Shown piece after piece: positions 56,666-64,000 of a stretch of 64,000 bases of DNA. The position numbers and the translations under genes are program-made. Numbering within the stretch: the first letter of the stretch is position 1; every line of letters starts with the position of its first letter. The stretch is from Verrucomicrobiia bacterium (GTDB lineage: Bacteria; Verrucomicrobiota; Verrucomicrobiia; Limisphaerales; Fontisphaeraceae), in NCBI GenBank assembly GCA_026414565.1, contig JAOAIT010000009.1, positions 1 through 64,000 of the forward strand, read 5' to 3'. Under the pieces are notes generated by a model, which did not search any database, had not been told where the DNA came from, and was given only the letters and a program-made list of their open reading frames with translations.

Positions 56666-56702
56666 ATGGACAAACGGGCCGGAGGAAAATAGGCCCGGTT
56701 GA

Positions 56703-58154
56703 TTATCCTCCCGCGGCGGGCAGGCGTTTGAAGGCCTCCAGCGCCACTTCGCGGGCGATGGTGTGATTCACTATCGGACGCGGATAAGTGTCGCCCAAAT
56801 GCACGCCGGCGGCGGCCAGCACGTCTGGCGGCGCTTCCCAAGGGTGATGGATCCACTGATCCGGCATCCGCGCCAGTTCGGGCACCCAGCGGCGGACGTA
56901 GTCGCCGTGGGGATCGAATTTTTCGCCCTGGGTGACGGGGTTGAACACGCGGAAATAGGGGGCGGCATCGGCGCCACAGCCGGCCACCCATTGCCAGCCC
57001 AGGGTGTTGCTTGCCAGATCGGCATCCACCAGGGTGTCCCAAAACCAGCGCGCGCCGTGCCGCCAGTCCAGCAGCAAATCTTTGACCAGGAAAGAGCCGG
57101 CAATCATGCGCACGCGATTGTGCATCCAACCCGTGGCCCACAGCTCGCGCATCCCCGCATCCACGATGGGGTAGCCGGTGCGCCCTTTCTGCCAGGCGCG
57201 CAACGTGGCGTCCGCCTCCGGGCGCCAGGGAAAATGCTTGAAGGCCGGGCGGAGCGGTTCTGTCGGTGTGTGGGGGAAATGGTACAACAAATGGTAGGCA
57301 AATTCACGCCAGCCCAGCTCGGCGACGAAGGGAGAGGACGCCCAGCCCGCCTGCGGGGGTTTTTGCGCCTCCGCCCACTGGCGCAGGCGCTGCCAGATTT
57401 GCCGGGGGCCTATTTCTCCAAAATGCAGATGGGGCGAGAGCCGGGAAGTGCCGGCAGCGCCGGGGAGGTTGCGTCCCTCCGCATAGCGGGCGAAGGCGCC
57501 CGCCAAAAAGCGCTCCAGTTGCATCGCCGCCCCCTCGGGGCCTGGCTGCCAGGCGGCGCGCATGCCGGCGGCCCAGTCAATTTTGGGCTCCAGCTCCAGG
57601 GCTTCCAGAGGGAGTGAGACGGGCCAGGTTTTGGGCGCCGGCAGGGCGGTGGGAGCAGGGAGGGGCGCTGCGGGCGCGGGTTGGGAAAGACAATGCTTCC
57701 AGAAAGGCGTGAAGACTTGAAAGGGCGCTCCACTGCGGTTGTGGATGGTCCACGGTTCAAACAGGAGGGCGGCATTATAACTTTCCACCTGGACGCCCTG
57801 GGCGCGCAAGGTTTCCTTGATGGTCTTGTCTCGGGCAATCAGCGCCGGCTCGTATCGGCGATTCCAGAACACCGCATCCGCGCCAGTTTGTTGGCGCAAC
57901 GCTTGCAGCGTGTCAAGGGAAGGTCCCCGCTGCAGAATCAGGCGGCTGCCAAGGCGCCGCAAGCCGGCATCCAGCGCGCGGAGGGATTGATGCAGCCACC
58001 AGCGCGAGGCTCCGCCGGGGGGCCAGGCGCCTTCCTCCTCCGGGGCCCATATAAACACGGGAATCACCGGACGGCCCCGCAATGCGGCCGCGTGCAAGGC
58101 GGGCTGGTCTTCCCAGCGCAAATCCAGACGGAACCAAACCAAGGTGGCACTCAT
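56703..58154 (-). CDS. phrB: deoxyribodipyrimidine photo-lyase
   Basis: This 483-residue photolyase/cryptochrome starts MSATLVWFRLDLRWED. The N-terminal antenna domain (about 1-130) is followed by the FAD domain with TSRLSPHLHFGEI, ELGWREFAYHLLYHFP, GYPIVDAGMRELWATGWMHNR and a DADLASNTLGWQWVAG segment. It repairs UV pyrimidine dimers using light. A plain CPD photolyase is the likely role, but cryptochrome-type members look similar. It converges with priA. Confidence 0.93.
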   Translation of the reverse strand: MSATLVWFRLDLRWEDQPALHAAALRGRPVIPVFIWAPEEEGAWPPGGASRWWLHQSLRALDAGLRRLGSRLILQRGPSLDTLQALRQQTGADAVFWNRRYEPALIARDKTIKETLRAQGVQVESYNAALLFEPWTIHNRSGAPFQVFTPFWKHCLSQPAPAAPLPAPTALPAPKTWPVSLPLEALELEPKIDWAAGMRAAWQPGPEGAAMQLERFLAGAFARYAEGRNLPGAAGTSRLSPHLHFGEIGPRQIWQRLRQWAEAQKPPQAGWASSPFVAELGWREFAYHLLYHFPHTPTEPLRPAFKHFPWRPEADATLRAWQKGRTGYPIVDAGMRELWATGWMHNRVRMIAGSFLVKDLLLDWRHGARWFWDTLVDADLASNTLGWQWVAGCGADAAPYFRVFNPVTQGEKFDPHGDYVRRWVPELARMPDQWIHHPWEAPPDVLAAAGVHLGDTYPRPIVNHTIAREVALEAFKRLPAAGG

Positions 58155-58205
58155 GCCGGGTAAAAGTGGCGCAGGGCGTGGAATTCCTCAACCCCGTGGC
58201 ACCGT

Positions 58206-60500
58206 TCAGGGAGCGACAGTGAGCGTGCCGGGGGCTGCGGTCATGCGGTGGCCGTCAGAAAAGGTGACGGTCAGCGGCTGCGCCTGAAAGTTGTACACGG
58301 CATAGGTTTTGCGGCCGTTTTTTTGATAGACATTGAAGAACGGATGATCTGCGGTCAGGCCGGTGTCGTTAAGCCCAAGCCGGTTCAAGGTGTGTATCCA
58401 ATGATACATGAAGGCGTGGGTGTTGCCGCTTTCGATTTTGCATTGGGGCTGGGCCTCGAGGTATTCCGCCGCCGGTGCCGGCTCGGCCAAAGCCCGAAAC
58501 ATGATGACCAGGTCCCCCCAGCCGTTGTTGTAATCGGCGCCGCCTTTGCGCCGGGCCACGATGCGATCGTGGTTTTTCTTCACGTAGGCCGGATGCCGTC
58601 CCATGTAAATACTGGCCGGGGTGAAGGGCAGCCAGTTGATGCCGTGAATGCAATCAATGTCTCCCGAAAACCAGGTGGCAAACGCCCCCTTGCCTCCCCA
58701 CACCATGCCCAGCGCCACTTCCGGAAAATCCCGGGGGAAGTTGGTGCCCGACACATCAAACCAATATTCCTCCACGGCCGTGCGCTCGAGGTTGAACAAG
58801 GCCAGGCCCACATCACGCAGGCGGCGGTTGCCGGTGGCCTCGCCCCAGAGCATCATGCCGTACCACGCATTGAGGGATTCACTGGAGGATTCCTGATTGT
58901 TGCCATCCGCGAAATTGGCATCGCCCGACGCCCACGAGTGGCCGGCGTACTTGTCAAAGCAGCGCAGATAGGGAAACAACGGATCCTGCCGGTCTGGCGA
59001 GGCGATGTCGCGAATTAACAGTTCCACCATGGGCGCCCACTGACGCGCCCAGGCTGCATCCCTGCGGGCCACCTCCGCGGCGGCACGGATGAAATAGCCG
59101 TAATGAAAATGATGGTCATTCAGGGGACGGTCGCTGCCGTACGAGGGCCGGCTGCCCACCAGCGTGCCCCAGAGATTGTTGTAGTAGAAAACCACCTGCT
59201 CCTTGCCCGGAGCAGCCGTGAACCACTGCTCCAGGCGGCGTTTGATTTCATGGAGAAAAGTGGCCTGCAGCTCCGGGGCGCCGGCCGCCTCCGCCACCCC
59301 GCTCAAGGTGGCCAGCCTGCCCAGATGTTTGCCTTCCCAGTAGGTATCGCCAAACCCCGCCGGTTTTTTCGCGGCTTCGGCGCGAAGATATTGCAGGGCG
59401 CGCTCGCGCTCGGGAATGCCTTGCGGTGGCAGCAGCGGCAGCAGGCCTTGGACCGGCACCGTGGTGGCAAAGCCCCCTCCTTCGCCCACTTTCATGACGC
59501 CACGAACCGAGTTGTAGGTCATGGGCGTCAAAGGCGTGGAGGTGTATTTCCATTGGTGCGGATACAGCGCGAACAACGTGCCAGTGTCGCTGCCTTCCTG
59601 GGGCCGGCAGGTGAAGCGGTAGTTAACGAGCAACTGGCCGTTCTGATAAGCTAATTCCAGGCGGGTATCAATTACGTGATTGTAGGCATGCTGGCGAAAC
59701 CGGGCGAGGGTCTCCGGGCGATCATCCGGCAGCACGGCCACGCTGAAATAAGATTTGCCGCCGCTCAGATTAGTCCATCGTCGCCCCTCCAGTCCGGCCC
59801 ACGTGGAGCCGCCCGGCCCAAATAGTCCGTAATGATGCCCGTTCACCGTGAGGCCCAGCACGGCATCGCGGGCGCTGCCGGCCCACAGTCGCGGGGCTTG
59901 CGCGAACGTTACCACCGGCTGGCCGCCGGAGTACTGGCAAAAGACGTAAGGGCTGCCATGGCCAAAACTGGCCCGCAGGACCATGTCATTTGTCGCGAAG
60001 ACTGCGGTGACGAACCAATCGGAATAGCCGCCGCAAAGGGCCTCGGGAAACACGCCTGCCGCCGAGTGTTCCAAGCGCAAATCTCCGGGCCGCCCGCCGC
60101 CGCTGCCAAAGATGCCGGCAGAGGTCCCATGCACCCGGGCGCCGTGTTGACTGACAACCAGCCCGTTGGAAGTGCAGAGCAATACCAGCGGATGCGCAAA
60201 CAGATTTTGGGAGAAGGGCTGCCATACCAGCGAACTCCACCACTGGCCGGTGAGCATGGGGCCGCGCACGTCTGCGGTGCGATAAATCCGCTCCGGCAGC
60301 GGTTTGCAGGGACGGGGCAGCGTAGTCAAATAGCCGCCGGGGCCTACGGTGACCACCGCCGTGTCGTTTGTGGTCTGGGCGGCCCGGGCGTGGCCAACGG
60401 CGCCCGGAAGCAACGCGATAACGCCTGCGCAAACCAGGGACGTGAGCCAGCCCGGCGGGAGGCGTTTCCCTGCTGCCGGGAGGGGACGAGGCATTTTCAT
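58206..60500 (-). CDS. exported GH81-family endo-beta-1,3-glucanase-like protein
   Basis: This 764-residue protein has a signal peptide (about 15-41), a beta-sandwich N-domain and a C-terminal (alpha/alpha) barrel. GH81 features are NDHHFHYGYFIRAAAEV with D462, and DGNNQESSSESLNAWYG with E537 and E541, matching the family's proposed catalytic acid/base region. The length fits the family. It would break beta-1,3-glucan such as laminarin or fungal cell wall glucan outside the cytoplasm. It stands alone next to the photolyase. Confidence 0.88.
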   Translation of the reverse strand: MKMPRPLPAAGKRLPPGWLTSLVCAGVIALLPGAVGHARAAQTTNDTAVVTVGPGGYLTTLPRPCKPLPERIYRTADVRGPMLTGQWWSSLVWQPFSQNLFAHPLVLLCTSNGLVVSQHGARVHGTSAGIFGSGGGRPGDLRLEHSAAGVFPEALCGGYSDWFVTAVFATNDMVLRASFGHGSPYVFCQYSGGQPVVTFAQAPRLWAGSARDAVLGLTVNGHHYGLFGPGGSTWAGLEGRRWTNLSGGKSYFSVAVLPDDRPETLARFRQHAYNHVIDTRLELAYQNGQLLVNYRFTCRPQEGSDTGTLFALYPHQWKYTSTPLTPMTYNSVRGVMKVGEGGGFATTVPVQGLLPLLPPQGIPERERALQYLRAEAAKKPAGFGDTYWEGKHLGRLATLSGVAEAAGAPELQATFLHEIKRRLEQWFTAAPGKEQVVFYYNNLWGTLVGSRPSYGSDRPLNDHHFHYGYFIRAAAEVARRDAAWARQWAPMVELLIRDIASPDRQDPLFPYLRCFDKYAGHSWASGDANFADGNNQESSSESLNAWYGMMLWGEATGNRRLRDVGLALFNLERTAVEEYWFDVSGTNFPRDFPEVALGMVWGGKGAFATWFSGDIDCIHGINWLPFTPASIYMGRHPAYVKKNHDRIVARRKGGADYNNGWGDLVIMFRALAEPAPAAEYLEAQPQCKIESGNTHAFMYHWIHTLNRLGLNDTGLTADHPFFNVYQKNGRKTYAVYNFQAQPLTVTFSDGHRMTAAPGTLTVAP

Positions 60501-60571
60501 ACCCCCATTTTATGACCGCGCCCGCGCTCCTGTCCAAACAAACTGTGCCGGGGCGGGTGCCTGCGACGTCT

Positions 60572-60775
60572 TCAGCCGCCAGCGACGATTTTGACGATTT
60601 CGAGACGGTCGCCCTCCTGCAACTGGCGCCGGGAAAACTCGGAGGGGGCAATGGCTTCCCCGTTCAACTCCACCACCACGCTGCGGGGAAAGAAGTTTTG
60701 GGCGCGCAAAAATTCCTCCAGCGTACAAGGGAGATTGGCAGGGACGGGCTGGCCGTTGGCAATGACCTGAGCCAT
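60572..60775 (-). CDS. thiS: ThiS-like sulfur carrier protein
   Basis: This 67-residue beta-grasp protein starts MAQVIANGQPV at 60775, with the core VVVELNGEAIAPSEFSRRQL and the C-terminal ...VKIVAGG. The terminal Gly-Gly is the site of adenylation and thiocarboxylation. By name it would serve thiazole synthesis, but no thiG, thiF or other thiamine gene is adjacent. It follows a radical SAM gene by 8 bases and sits near the divergent sulfite/nitrite reductase, so a role in sulfur assimilation is possible. Confidence 0.85.
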   Translation of the reverse strand: MAQVIANGQPVPANLPCTLEEFLRAQNFFPRSVVVELNGEAIAPSEFSRRQLQEGDRLEIVKIVAGG

Positions 60776-60783
60776 ACGCAATT

Positions 60784-61977
60784 TTACACGCCGGCCAGTG
60801 CCGCGGCCGGAGCGGCGGCAATTTCGTCCATGGTCAAATAACAACCGGGGTCTTCCGCCCAGGGGTCGCCGAAGACTTGTTCGGCGCGCACACGGAAGCC
60901 GCCGCCGCAGATTTCCTGAAAACGGCAGATGCCGCAACGGCCTTTGAGCAGGGGACGGCGGTTGCGCAGGCCGTTGAGGATGGGATGATCGGTGCGGGTC
61001 CAAATCTGGCTGAAGGGCTTATCTTTAACGTTGCCCAGCGTCACGCTCTGCCAGAATTGATCCGGATGGACATTGCCCTGGGTGTCAATGTTGCCTATGC
61101 CGACGCCCGAGCTGTTAGAGCCGCCGCCGTTCCATTTGAGCAGATCGTACACCTCTTTGGCCCGGGGGGATTGCTCGCGTAGGAGACGCAGGTACAAAAA
61201 CGCGTTGTCCGCCGGTTGATCCACGGTGAGCACTTCGCGGGTCTTGCCGTTTTGATTCCATTGGACGGTGCGGTCAATGATGCGGTCAATGGCGGCGCGC
61301 GTCCGCGCCGGGGGCACGCTGACCAGATTGGCGCCGCGCCCGCTATAAACAAGGTGGTAGAAACAGACCCGGTCAATGTTCTCGAATTCGATGAAGTCGA
61401 GGATACGGTCCAGGTCATCCACCGTGTTGCGGGTAAGCGTCAGGCGCAGGCCCACCTTCTGGCCCACCGCCTTGCAATTGCGGAAGGCCTCAATGGTTTT
61501 TTCAAACGCCCCTTTGCGGCCACGGAAATAATCATGGGTGTCGCCGATGCCATCGAGGGAAATGCCTACGTAGGAGAAGCCCAGCTCCTTGATTTTTTTG
61601 GCCGTGGGCAGGTCAATCAACGTGCCGTTGGTGGAGAGGGTAAGCCGCAGGCCCTTCTGCACAGCGCGATTGGCCAGGTCAAAGAAGTGGGGGTGAATGA
61701 GCGGCTCGCCGCCGGAGAGCAGGACCGCCGGCACCTTGAAGGCGGCCAGGTCATCGATGACCGCATAGCACTGTTCCAGGGTCAGCTCGCCCGGATACAC
61801 CTGCGCGGTGGAGTCTGAGTAACAATGGATGCAGTTCAAATTGCACCTACGGGTGATGTTCCACACCACAATGGGGCGCCGTTCGGCCGCGGAACGCGGG
61901 GCGCCGTGCCCCTGGCCATAGCGCAAATGATCGGCGGGCTGGGCCACGCCACAGTACAAACGAGTCAGATTTAACAT
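60784..61977 (-). CDS. radical SAM/SPASM protein, AhbC/NirJ-like
   Basis: This 397-residue protein starts MLNLTRLYCG, as in AhbC/NirJ. The radical SAM cluster cysteines are C45, C49 and C52 (ITRRCNLNCIHCYSD). SAM-binding parts are LLSGGEPLIH and VGISLDGIG. The C-terminal SPASM region has CGICRFQEICGGGFRVRAE and a last cysteine in EDPGCYLT. Relatives remove the acetate side chains of didecarboxysiroheme in siroheme-derived heme b or d1 synthesis. Substrate specificity is inferred from memory of the family. Confidence 0.82.
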   Translation of the reverse strand: MLNLTRLYCGVAQPADHLRYGQGHGAPRSAAERRPIVVWNITRRCNLNCIHCYSDSTAQVYPGELTLEQCYAVIDDLAAFKVPAVLLSGGEPLIHPHFFDLANRAVQKGLRLTLSTNGTLIDLPTAKKIKELGFSYVGISLDGIGDTHDYFRGRKGAFEKTIEAFRNCKAVGQKVGLRLTLTRNTVDDLDRILDFIEFENIDRVCFYHLVYSGRGANLVSVPPARTRAAIDRIIDRTVQWNQNGKTREVLTVDQPADNAFLYLRLLREQSPRAKEVYDLLKWNGGGSNSSGVGIGNIDTQGNVHPDQFWQSVTLGNVKDKPFSQIWTRTDHPILNGLRNRRPLLKGRCGICRFQEICGGGFRVRAEQVFGDPWAEDPGCYLTMDEIAAAPAAALAGV

Positions 61978-62001
61978 GGCACTACCTAAAAACGAGGGGG
62001 C

Positions 62002-63090
62002 TTACGTGGCGGCTGGTGCGGGCGCGGGTACTGGATGGTAATTGGGTGAAACGTAGGCACAGAGGGGTTCTTCCCCCAAATAATCGCCCGTCAGCGCATA
62101 AGCGCGGGCGCGGGAGCCGCCGCAAATATCCTTGTACTCGCACACCCCGCATTTGCCCTTGAGGAGGCTGGAATTGCGCAGATTGCGAAACACTTCGTGA
62201 TGACGGTACACGTCGATCAGTTCATCAGTGCGGGCGTTGCCCCCGGTGATCGGCAGGAAACCGCTGGGCTGGATTTCGCCGATGTGGGAGACAAACACAA
62301 ACCCCTTGCCATCATTGATGCCGATGGGGGCGCGTTTTTTCAGGGCCTTTTCATCGTGCAACTGCTGCAACACCACCCGCCGATAGTGATGGCCCTCGGT
62401 GGTCTTGATGTCGTACGGCACCCGGGTGGAAAGATGGGCCAGTTTGACAAACAGCTCCTCCATTTCAAAGGCGTTCAGCAGATCGGCCACCTTGCCCCGG
62501 CCGGTGGGCACCAGTTGGAAGACGCTCCACAGGACGGGCCGGATTTCCTCCAGCAGTTTTACAAAGCCGTCGAAATCTTTGAAGTTTTGCCGGGTGAAGG
62601 TGGTGTTGACCTGCACTTCAATGCCGGCCTCGCGAATGTTTTGCAGCGCCTGCATCGTCATGTCCCAGGTGCCTTTAATGCCGCGGAAACGGTCATGGCT
62701 CTCGCGGTTGGCGCCGTCAATGCTGATGGAGATGCGGGCGCAGCCGGCTTCCTTCAGCCGCTTGAGGTCGGCCTGCAAGAAGAGGGGCGTCACACTGGGG
62801 CTTAAGGCCACGCGCAGCCCCTTGCCCGAAGCATAGGCCACGAGATCATACAAGTCCGGACGCTGCATGGGATCGCCGCCCGTCAAAATGAAGATCCCGG
62901 GCCGTGCCCGCACCACTTGATCCACAAAGCGATAGGCCTCCTCCCCGTCCAGCTCCTGGGGATGGCGGTGGATTTTGGCGGCGGCGCGGCAGTGGCGGCA
63001 AACCAGCGCGCAGGCGCGGGTCATTTCCCAGACCACCAGGAAGGGGTGGTCGTTGAAATCAAACATCGGTTGACCAAGCATCGGTATCAT
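62002..63090 (-). CDS. radical SAM/SPASM protein, AhbD-like
   Basis: This 362-residue protein has PFLVVWEMTRACALVCRHCR, with cluster cysteines C27, C31 and C34, FILTGGDPMQRPDL, ISISIDGANRESHDRFRG and the C-terminal CGVCEYKDICGGSRARAYALTGDYLGEEPLC type segment (positions about 311-341). It resembles AhbD, which converts Fe-coproporphyrin III to heme, and the related TIGR04053-type family; the two cannot be separated by eye. It precedes the AhbC-like gene by 24 bases. AhbA/AhbB decarboxylases are not in the window. Confidence 0.8.
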   Translation of the reverse strand: MIPMLGQPMFDFNDHPFLVVWEMTRACALVCRHCRAAAKIHRHPQELDGEEAYRFVDQVVRARPGIFILTGGDPMQRPDLYDLVAYASGKGLRVALSPSVTPLFLQADLKRLKEAGCARISISIDGANRESHDRFRGIKGTWDMTMQALQNIREAGIEVQVNTTFTRQNFKDFDGFVKLLEEIRPVLWSVFQLVPTGRGKVADLLNAFEMEELFVKLAHLSTRVPYDIKTTEGHHYRRVVLQQLHDEKALKKRAPIGINDGKGFVFVSHIGEIQPSGFLPITGGNARTDELIDVYRHHEVFRNLRNSSLLKGKCGVCEYKDICGGSRARAYALTGDYLGEEPLCAYVSPNYHPVPAPAPAAT

Positions 63091-63228
63091 TTTCGTCAGT
63101 GCGTCCGGCTTGCGCCATGACCTGCATCAAGCATAGTCCCCGGCGGCAGCAACTGCAATGAATACCATCAACACAAATGATGATGGCCGGGGCGGGAAGG
63201 GGGGTGGAGAAAAAATTAAAAAAATATT

Positions 63229-63259
63229 TTGACAAACGTAGAAGGAGGGTTGAGATTAA
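63229..63259 (+). promoter_or_regulatory. possible promoter of the reductase gene
   Basis: A perfect TTGACA lies at 63229-63234. About 17-19 bases on, a weak AT-rich -10-like region (AGATTA, 63253-63258) partly overlaps the first dyad. The -10 box is poor, so the assignment is tentative. Confidence 0.4.
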
Positions 63260-63277
63260 CGACGTAATAAGTCGTTA
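63257..63277. promoter_or_regulatory. operator-like dyad 1
   Basis: TAACGAC, seven bases, then GTCGTTA: perfect 7-bp arms. It overlaps the presumed -10 region of the reductase promoter, a location suited to a repressor. Confidence 0.6.
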
Positions 63278-63303
63278 TTCTTTACGATAACGGTGGTGAC
63301 TGA

Positions 63304-63331
63304 GGCCAAGGCGGTGTGGAAGCCTTTGGCC
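63304..63331 (+). promoter_or_regulatory. leader hairpin before the reductase gene
   Basis: GGCCAAGGC pairs with GCCTTTGGCC, apart from one bulged base. It lies between the two dyads. The following CAAATTTAAG is too weak for a confident terminator, so attenuation is only a possibility. Confidence 0.45.
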
Positions 63332-63348
63332 AAATTTAAGTCGGATAA

Positions 63349-63369
63349 TAACGACAAAATTAGTCGTAT
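63349..63369. promoter_or_regulatory. operator-like dyad 2
   Basis: TAACGAC, seven bases (AAAATTA), then GTCGTAT. It repeats dyad 1 with the same 7-base spacing and a slightly decayed right arm. It ends two bases before the ATG of the reductase gene, where a ribosome-binding site is not otherwise visible. Confidence 0.6.
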
Positions 63370-63371
63370 AT

Positions 63372-64000
63372 ATGGAAAACAACGTTGCTGAGCCGAAGCT
63401 CTCGCCCAACGAGCACTTGAAGGCGGGTTGCCCCACCCTGGCGGGCACCCTGGCCCAAACGCTCGCCAACCCTGCCGAAGATCATTTTTCCGAGGAGGAC
63501 GCCCAGTTCCTCAAGTTTCATGGCTGCTATCAACAGGATGACCGGGACGTGCGCAAGCAGGGCAAGAAATTCATTTTCATGGTGCGGGTGCGGATGCCTG
63601 GCGGAGTATTGAAACCAGAGCAATACCTGACCATGGACCGCCTGGCCACAGAGTACGGAAATGACTCCCTGCGGGTCACTTCGCGACAGGGCATCCAGTT
63701 CCATGGCATCATTAAATCCGGGCTGGCGCGGACCATCCGTGGGATTCACGAGGCCATGTTGACCACCTTGGCGGCCTGCGGCGATGTGGTGCGGAATGTT
63801 GTGACCCCGCCGCCGGTGTTGCACGGGGAGGTGGGCCGGGAGGTGCTGGCGGATGCGCGGCTGTTGTCACAATCCCTCCTGCCCCAAACGCCAGCGTACC
63901 ATGAGATTTGGTTGAACGGGGAAAAATTGGAGATGGAAAAGGCGGCGCTTAATGATTTCGTGGACCCGCTTTATGGGAAGACCTATTTGCCGCGCAAATT
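63372..64000 (+). CDS. siroheme sulfite/nitrite reductase, N-terminal part (3' end off window)
   Basis: The open frame starts at ATG 63372 and runs off the right edge (209 codons visible). It has the hemoprotein half-domain features FLKFHGCYQQDDRDVRKQG (about residues 49-67), LRVTSRQGIQFHGI, CGDVVRNVV and YGKTYLPRK near the end, like CysI/Sir. The 4Fe-4S/siroheme cysteines would lie in the missing part, so sulfite and nitrite reductase cannot be told apart. It is divergent from the two radical SAM genes and the ThiS-like gene. Confidence 0.88.
   Translation, partial: MENNVAEPKLSPNEHLKAGCPTLAGTLAQTLANPAEDHFSEEDAQFLKFHGCYQQDDRDVRKQGKKFIFMVRVRMPGGVLKPEQYLTMDRLATEYGNDSLRVTSRQGIQFHGIIKSGLARTIRGIHEAMLTTLAACGDVVRNVVTPPPVLHGEVGREVLADARLLSQSLLPQTPAYHEIWLNGEKLEMEKAALNDFVDPLYGKTYLPRK

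Noticed and set aside
56671-56699. terminator after priA
   Set aside because: CGGGCC/GGCCCG forms a 6-bp stem with an 11-base loop, but no T-run follows on either strand, so I could not support a terminator.

Overview
The window is GC-rich bacterial chromosome, densely coding on both strands. The gene content resembles Verrucomicrobiota, probably the Limisphaerales/Pedosphaera side. This is an inference from several traits: Tat-exported Gfo/Idh/MocA oxidoreductases, two large PD40/cytochrome proteins related to the HzsA family, a sulfatase, many exported glycoside hydrolase-type proteins, futalosine-route menaquinone synthesis (MqnD), and long convergent gene pairs. No 16S rRNA gene is present to settle it.

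Region by region: (1) 1-2787 is the 3' end of an Rhs polymorphic-toxin gene with its toxin tip and a candidate immunity gene. It is followed by a second, orphan Rhs tip with another candidate immunity gene; the two share a 184-base repeat about 97% identical. (2) 2788-9445 holds a gene-free stretch, the first HzsA-related PD40 cytochrome, a tRNA-Lys, and a divergent pair of Tat proteins (oxidoreductase and fucose-isomerase-like). (3) 9467-18746 is mostly housekeeping (rsmE, dnaJ, grpE, moxR, erpA, a CoA-transferase, uvrC) plus an exported GH39-like enzyme. (4) 18847-28413 holds eda, a DUF5010-like enzyme, mutS-smr, and the block SRP RNA-dnaX-ybaB-recR-HAD-rsmI. (5) 28462-38957 holds the second HzsA-related protein with a tightly linked S9 peptidase, a glycosidase-like exported protein, mqnD, another Tat Gfo/Idh/MocA protein and a lipid-kinase-like protein. 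(6) 38971-50130 holds recG, a stand-alone coaB, nikR, a nitroreductase, a sulfatase, metY, hpf, a degenerate DksA-like gene with rpmG and rpsR, and a PQQ-type beta-propeller protein. (7) 50192-54321 holds a transporter and a tight three-gene sugar-nucleotide cassette. (8) 54428-60500 holds priA, a photolyase and a GH81 enzyme. (9) 60572-64000 holds a ThiS-like sulfur carrier and two radical SAM/SPASM genes of the alternative-heme type (AhbC/NirJ-like and AhbD-like), divergent from a siroheme sulfite/nitrite reductase gene cut by the window edge.

How they work together: DNA repair and replication functions (uvrC, mutS, recR, dnaX, recG, priA, photolyase), protein quality control (dnaJ-grpE, hpf) and polysaccharide-directed exported proteins dominate. 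The most interesting unexplained parts are: the sulfur/heme cluster at the right end, with two matching operator-like dyads in front of the reductase; the sugar-nucleotide cassette, which carries a tandem nucleotidyltransferase with one decayed domain and a shortened GHMP kinase; the pair of HzsA-related cytochromes; and the orphan Rhs toxin/immunity modules. Coordinates were read by eye, and functions rest on motif recognition without database searches.
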